Source of the DNA: an uncultured Paracoccaceae bacterium
Lineage (GTDB): Bacteria; Pseudomonadota; Alphaproteobacteria; Rhodobacterales; Rhodobacteraceae
Reading direction: 5' to 3'
NCBI GenBank assembly: GCA_937132145.1
Contig: CAKZNY010000302.1
Location: 1-8,777, forward strand
Length of the DNA: 8,777 bases
Each line of letters begins with the position of its first letter. Within the stretch, counting starts at the first letter, position 1. Shown one piece after another: positions 5,825-8,777 of the stretch. The notes beneath the pieces were generated by a model, which saw nothing but the letters and a program-made list of their open reading frames with translations, ran no database searches and was not told the DNA's origin. The translations under genes and the position numbers were made by a program.

Positions 5825-6817
5825 TTAACAAACCGAACACTCATGCAATATGCGGGATAGCTCCTCTTTGGGATATTGATCTCCATCGATCAGCGTACTC
5901 ACCAACATGACCGTTCGTGTGCGGAATCCTCGCCGTGTAATTTGATAGCATAATTCTCGTATCACGATTTGGTTGGGCATCGCATCATATTGTGTTTGGA
6001 TCATCCATTTGGGTTTGGACTTTGGCTTGAAGTAAGTTACGAGTTGATCCTGTTTGCCAATTCGGCGTAACCATCGTGAATTGGGTATGCCTTTGCGCTG
6101 ATTGTGAGGCAAATCAAAGGTGCAAGGTCGATTCGGCTGAAAGCTGACCTTGACGCGTTGATGCAAACGAAACACCGCGTGCATCTTAGACTGTAAAACA
6201 AGTGCTAAATGAGCATAAGACGCAAATCCTCGATCACCTACAACGACATCGTTGGGTTGTAAACGCTGATGTAGAAGAGAGACCTTTGATATATCGTTCG
6301 CAACAAGGGGACCCACAATCAAGTCGCACAACATACCTGTGCCTGCATGCATTCTCGCCAGAAACGATGCCACCGGAAAGCCACAGCCCTCCAATTGATT
6401 ACTTGGCTGACCAAAATATTTTCGAAGTGGCAATGTATCGGGCATCGAAAAACTCGAACCATCGATACGCCAAACACGATGACCATGCCACAGACTGCTC
6501 GAATGACCGCACAAATGATCCAACCTTTGACAGGCTTGGCGAATCAATAACACTATAACTCGTAACGGCAATCGCATACGTGCCTGGCAATACGCAGATG
6601 CCGTAAACGACAAGCCGGACAAATGGCGCAAGTGACTGCACGCCGTATTGCGATTGAGAATCTGCATGACGAACAGATGAATCAATACCGCTGGATTGAG
6701 TACCCCCATCCGCCACGGATGGCCGACCGTTTTGCAAAGTTTGAAAATGGATTGCTGATCTAACAGATTGTGCAGGTCATCCTTGACGGATTGAATCGCT
6801 TGGTTGATACTGACCAT
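5825..6817 (-). pseudogene. IS4-family transposase, C-terminus lost
   Basis: 330 residues from ATG 6815-6817, chosen because AGGAG lies seven bases upstream; an upstream in-frame GTG at 6848-6850 has no such site. The IS4 core is clear: RIDGSSFSMPD with D119 in this numbering (6461-6463) and VVVGDRGFASY with D195. The frame continues to YPKEELSRI near 5850. There the Y-(2)-R-(3)-E-(6)-K signature that carries the catalytic glutamate should follow, but it is absent. The last residues (LHECSVC) and the stop are encoded by the IS1380 end. The product would lack the third catalytic residue and should be inactive. The gene is otherwise intact, which suggests a recent truncation. Confidence 0.92.
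5843..5856 (-). repeat. IS1380 terminal inverted repeat, right
   Basis: Reverse complement of 4258-4271 over all 14 bases. It marks the break in the IS4 transposase gene. Confidence 0.9.
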
Positions 6818-6933
6818 CCTTGGTCTCCTGTTTAAAACGTTGCAAAACACAGCAACATTTTTGCAGGAAGTTTGTCGATGCGCAAATGGTTATAACGCGC
6901 GTTATGGCGCGAAGTTATGACTTGTCTTAATGG
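5857..6933 (-). mobile_element. IS4-family element, 3' end deleted
   Basis: The transposase gene plus about 115 bp of upstream DNA. The 3' end, including one inverted repeat, was removed at the IS1380 junction. The 5' end is placed near 6930-6935 because IS5 coding homology begins there; without the partner repeat the exact base is uncertain. Confidence 0.65.
6841..6905. repeat. Inverted repeats in the IS4 upstream region
   Basis: Two structures lie upstream of the IS4 transposase. TGCAAAA (6841-6847) pairs with TTTTGCA (6859-6865) across 11 bases. ATAACGCGCGTTAT (6892-6905) is a perfect 14-bp palindrome. They may be transposase or regulator binding sites or leader structures; no function can be assigned. 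Confidence 0.6.
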
Positions 6934-7346
6934 CATTCGGTGCGCGGGCGGGTTATGACGGTGCGAAAAAGAAGAAAGGTTCCAAGATTCACATGGCGGT
7001 TGATACGCTGGGACATTTGTTGACGCTGCATGTGACACCCGCCAATGAACAAGACCGTTCGCAAGTGGGTGAGCTTGCCCAAGCAGTGCAGGCCACGACG
7101 AATCGCTCCGTGCAAATCGCTTTTGTGGATCAAGGTTACACCGGCGACGATGCGGAGGACGCTGCGTATGAACACGATATTCATCTGGAAGTGGTGAAAC
7201 TGTCCAAGGCCAAAAAAGGTTTTGTATTACTGCCACGACGTTGGGGGGTTGAACGGAGTTTTGGCGGGTTAAACCGTTTTCGGCGGCTCACACGGGATTA
7301 TGAGCGATTAGAGCAATTTTCCTCAACAATCTCCATATCCACATGA
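6930..7346 (+). pseudogene. IS5-family transposase remnant, 5' part missing
   Basis: IS5-like sequence runs from about 6934 to 7310: [40 protein letters not shown], then FVDQGYTGD (D67 from the ATG at 6930) and [11 protein letters not shown] (E108), followed by [10 protein letters not shown]. These are the second and third catalytic residues of IS5/ISL2-type enzymes. The N-terminal half with the first aspartate is gone, replaced by the IS4 end. The ATG at 6930 is a chance start preceded by an in-frame stop. From 7311 on, the codons belong to the IS630 element inserted here. A C-terminal tail of the gene reappears at 8324. It is not functional. Confidence 0.88.
7311..7318 (+). repeat. IS630 terminal inverted repeat, left
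   Basis: GAGCAATT, preceded by the target TA. The matching end is 8314-8321. The transposase stop codon lies five bases inside it. Confidence 0.75.
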
Positions 7347-7970
7347 CTCAAAGTAGTTGGAGCACTCTCGGGAACCGACCGCATTCAGAGCGTCAACCAC
7401 CGCGTCGCTTAAGGTCTCAAAGGTCGTCGCGGACACGCGACGCAGCCACGCTTTGACCTTACTCCACAACTTCTCAATTGGATTCAAGTCCGGCGAATAC
7501 GGCGGCAAATACCACAAGTCACAACCCACCGCCTCAATGGCTTCACGCACGTCCGCTGACTTGTGCGCAGGAAGATTGTCCATCACGACCACGTCACCGG
7601 GTCGCAACGCGGGAACCAGGAACTGTCGAACATAACCCAGAAACGTCACGCTGTTCATCGCGCCATCGACGACCACCGTCGCGTCTTTCATCACACCCTC
7701 AGCGCGAATCGCACTGAGCATCGTCATCGTTTTCCAATGGCCGTGCGGCGTGTGATCGATACAACGCGAGCCGCCAGGTGCGCGACCGTACAACCGTGTC
7801 ATGTTCGTTTTTGCACCGGATTCGTCGATAAAAACGAATTGTTTTCGAGGAATGAATCGTTTTGCGATCCCAAAGTTACGCCGACGTTCAACCACGTCCG
7901 GCCGATTCTGTTCCGCCGCAATCAGCGTCTTTTTTTCAACCGTAAATTCAATTGGATCAAACGGCGACAC
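7323..7970 (-). CDS. IS630-family transposase, catalytic part (ORF2)
   Basis: 215-residue frame holding the complete DDE domain: QFVFIDESG (D49), [11 protein letters not shown] (D131) and [16 protein letters not shown] (E166), with the 34-residue D-to-E spacing typical of IS630. It overlaps ORF1 by 49 bases. No strong ribosome site precedes its first ATG (7968-7970), so it is most likely made as a fusion with ORF1 by a shift at the A7 run. The fused protein would be about 300 or more residues, the usual IS630 size. All catalytic residues are present. Confidence 0.94.
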   Translation of the reverse strand: MSPFDPIEFTVEKKTLIAAEQNRPDVVERRRNFGIAKRFIPRKQFVFIDESGAKTNMTRLYGRAPGGSRCIDHTPHGHWKTMTMLSAIRAEGVMKDATVVVDGAMNSVTFLGYVRQFLVPALRPGDVVVMDNLPAHKSADVREAIEAVGCDLWYLPPYSPDLNPIEKLWSKVKAWLRRVSATTFETLSDAVVDALNAVGSRECSNYFESCGYGDC

Positions 7971-8257
7971 ACCGTCGCGATCGTCACCGACACACTGAGC
8001 ATCGGTACCAATTCCCTCGCGGTAATGCCCGGTCGCAACGCAACTTGCTCACGCATCAGTGCGTCGTCTGCTTCGGTCAACTTCGTCGGTCTCTTGGGAC
8101 CCGACACCCCCGGCTTCAATTCGCCACGCCACGCCCGATCACGCCAATCCTTCACCGCAGGCCGCGACACCGTGAAACGCCGTGCCACTTCCGCGATCGT
8201 CTCGCCGGATTCCACTTGAGCCACCACCCGTTCACGCAAGTCCATCGAATAAGTCAT
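7922..8257 (-). CDS. IS630-family transposase, helix-turn-helix part (ORF1)
   Basis: 111 residues. The ATG (8255-8257) follows a perfect AGGAGG seven bases upstream. The N-terminus is a helix-turn-helix of the IS630 type: [20 protein letters not shown], then [17 protein letters not shown] (about 5-42), followed by a second winged-helix-like region ([20 protein letters not shown]). It recognises the element ends. The frame stops after LKKRR, just past the A7 run where ORF2 takes over. Confidence 0.93.
   Translation of the reverse strand: MTYSMDLRERVVAQVESGETIAEVARRFTVSRPAVKDWRDRAWRGELKPGVSGPKRPTKLTEADDALMREQVALRPGITARELVPMLSVSVTIATVCRRLIQLNLRLKKRR
7930..7936 (-). other. A7 frameshift run joining IS630 ORF1 and ORF2
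   Basis: On the coding strand TTG is followed by seven A's and GACG. A -1 shift (or one extra A in the transcript) changes LKKRR-stop into [10 protein letters not shown], continuous with ORF2. Two-ORF IS630 members with A-run frameshifting are known. The in-frame heptamer is not a perfect X XXY YYZ, so transcript slippage is as likely as ribosomal shifting. Confidence 0.75.
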
Positions 8258-8313
8258 GTGTAGGCCTCCTTGCCATGTACAAAACCTATCGGCTGATGAA
8301 GGAAAAATTCGTG

Positions 8314-8321
8314 AATTGCTC
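8314..8321 (-). repeat. IS630 terminal inverted repeat, right
   Basis: Reads GAGCAATT on the minus strand, identical to the left tip, followed outward by the target TA (8322-8323). Confidence 0.75.
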
Positions 8322-8323
8322 TA

Positions 8324-8388
8324 AAGATACTCATCGGACCAGTTGGCAACTGGCTTTAGCAGGAGTTTTGATTGAGGTAGTAGGATAA
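8324..8388 (+). pseudogene. IS5-family transposase C-terminal tail beyond IS630
   Basis: Read from 8326 the frame gives a short hydrophobic tail, THRTSWQLALAGVLIEVVG, then TAA. This resembles the closing helix of IS5 transposases, where a DYERL block is followed by a segment of this kind. Removing IS630 and one TA joins it to the DYERL at 7296-7310 but one base out of frame, so an indel probably also occurred. The homology is short, hence moderate confidence. The bases from 8389 to 8421 probably include the lost IS5 end; they contain a CGGAC/GTCCG inverted repeat. Confidence 0.5.
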
Positions 8389-8421
8389 GCAGTCGCGGAC
8401 CGGGTGACCAGAGTCCGTTAA

Positions 8422-8777
8422 CTAACGACTGATCGCTAATTCAGCCGACTCGTCGTGAGTGGCTGAAGACGCTAAATCCCCGATGGTGCATTGAGCTAAA
8501 ACCTTGCGAAGACTTTCCGCAGCGTGCTGACAAGTCAATCGTAATCGCCCGCAGGGTACCGAAAGCTGCGGACTCTCATCGTGCAGCGGCAGATCGGCTT
8601 CAAGCGGACCGTCCATCGCTTCGACAACCTGCAACAGCGTTAGCGCCTCGGGATCGCGATGAAAAATATACCCGCCGCTGCGTCCCAGTTGGCTGCGGAT
8701 CACATGATGGCGCGACAAGACCTGAAGAATTTTCAGGGTCGAATCCACGGGAATATCCAGATAATCAGCAACCTGTC
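8422..8777 (-). CDS. Rrf2-family transcriptional regulator, 5' end off the window
   Basis: Open to the right edge; the GTG at 8746-8748 is internal, since the frame continues upstream as QVADYLDIP, the end of the Rrf2 recognition helix. About 117 residues are visible. The winged helix is clear: STLKILQVLSRHHVIRSQLG, then the wing RSGGYIFHRDPE, then LTLLQVVEAMDGP, which is highly characteristic. Rrf2 proteins (IscR, NsrR, RirA types) often bind an Fe-S cluster through three cysteines. Here the C-terminal part has C66, C73 and C87 (counted from the GTG), with spacings of 6 and 13 that differ from IscR and NsrR, so cluster binding is uncertain. This is the only apparent host gene. Confidence 0.88.
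   Translation of the reverse strand, partial: QVADYLDIPVDSTLKILQVLSRHHVIRSQLGRSGGYIFHRDPEALTLLQVVEAMDGPLEADLPLHDESPQLSVPCGRLRLTCQHAAESLRKVLAQCTIGDLASSATHDESAELAISR

Larger units (their letters stand above)
4258..5856 (-). mobile_element. Complete IS1380-family insertion sequence
   Basis: About 1,599 bp, near the usual 1.6-1.7 kb for the family, with perfect 14-bp inverted repeats CCCGCATATTGCAT at 4258-4271 and, on the other strand, 5843-5856. The bases just outside also match in inverted sense (GCTA plus one differing base), so the repeat may be a few bases longer. The transposase is on the minus strand. The 149 bases at 4258-4406 hold only the end repeat and G/C-rich runs, with a small CCCAC-GCG-GTGGG hairpin at 4366-4378. 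No 4-5 bp target duplication is present and the two flanks are different truncated transposons. Confidence 0.9.
7311..8321 (-). mobile_element. Complete IS630-family insertion sequence in an IS5 remnant
   Basis: 1,011 bp carrying a two-ORF transposase, normal for IS630. The tips are inverted repeats GAGCAATT (7311-7318 and, on the other strand, 8314-8321), with further imperfect similarity inward around TTTTCCT. TA lies directly outside each tip (7309-7310 and 8322-8323), the exact duplication made by IS630/Tc1-mariner elements. The flanks are the two parts of one IS5 gene end, which supports simple insertion. Confidence 0.9.

Noticed and set aside
7563..8219. A 218-residue plus-strand frame across the IS630 element
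   Set aside because: It is antisense to both IS630 ORFs, has arginine-rich shadow composition, and no domain.
8389..8421. CGGAC/GTCCG inverted repeat as terminator of the Rrf2 gene or an integron attC site
   Set aside because: The stem is only five pairs, has no T-run on the minus strand, and lacks the core sites of attC. It may instead be part of the old IS5 end.
1..8777. A novel defence or other multi-gene system hidden among the elements
   Set aside because: Every substantial frame resolves to a known transposase, its helper, or the Rrf2 regulator. No nuclease, methylase, reverse transcriptase, toxin-antitoxin pair or cargo gene is visible, and there is no CRISPR-like spaced repeat.

Overview
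This 8.8-kb window is almost entirely mobile DNA. It is a dense, partly nested pile of eight insertion sequences (ISs), each from a different family. At the far right edge it runs into what looks like host chromosome, a partial Rrf2-type regulator. I see no rRNA, tRNA, CRISPR array, phage module, antiphage system or metabolic operon. The organism cannot be fixed from IS proteins. Roughly half-GC composition, many unrelated IS families side by side and the Rrf2 sequence would fit a genome rich in mobile elements, such as a planctomycete, but this is a low-confidence guess.

Layout, left to right. (1) 1-1257: right part of an IS21-family element, with the IstA C-terminus, intact istB and a 3' noncoding tail carrying a 20-bp palindrome and paired short repeats. 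(2) 1280-2269: apparently complete IS1595-family element, transposase on the minus strand, 12-bp perfect terminal inverted repeats. (3) 2269-3737: complete IS3-family element, orfA and orfB separated by an A9 slippery run, with imperfect inverted repeats. (4) 3738-4257: IS30-family transposase fragment that has lost both ends. (5) 4258-5856: complete IS1380-family element with 14-bp perfect inverted repeats, transposase on the minus strand. (6) 5857 to about 6933: IS4-family element, minus strand, cut at its 3' end by the IS1380 element. (7) About 6934-7310 plus a tail at 8324-8388: IS5-family remnant. It lacks its 5' part and is split by (8), 7311-8321: a complete IS630-family element, minus strand, two overlapping ORFs over an A7 run, flanked by TA. 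(9) 8422 to the right edge: partial Rrf2-family regulator, minus strand.

The main story is structural. The junctions give a partial order of events: IS630 entered IS5; the IS1380 copy sits between two unrelated truncated elements with no target duplication, which indicates deletion or recombination after insertion; IS3 abuts the exact tip of IS1595 and truncates IS30. Several elements show possible self-limiting expression signals. These are a Shine-Dalgarno-sequestering inverted repeat in front of the IS1380 transposase, a weaker leader hairpin before IS3 orfA, and homopolymer frameshift sites in IS3 and IS630. I found no convincing novel multi-gene system. The items most worth checking are the IS3 A9 run, whose geometry needs a net +1 rather than the usual -1 shift, and the long hairpin inside the 3' end of IS3 orfB.
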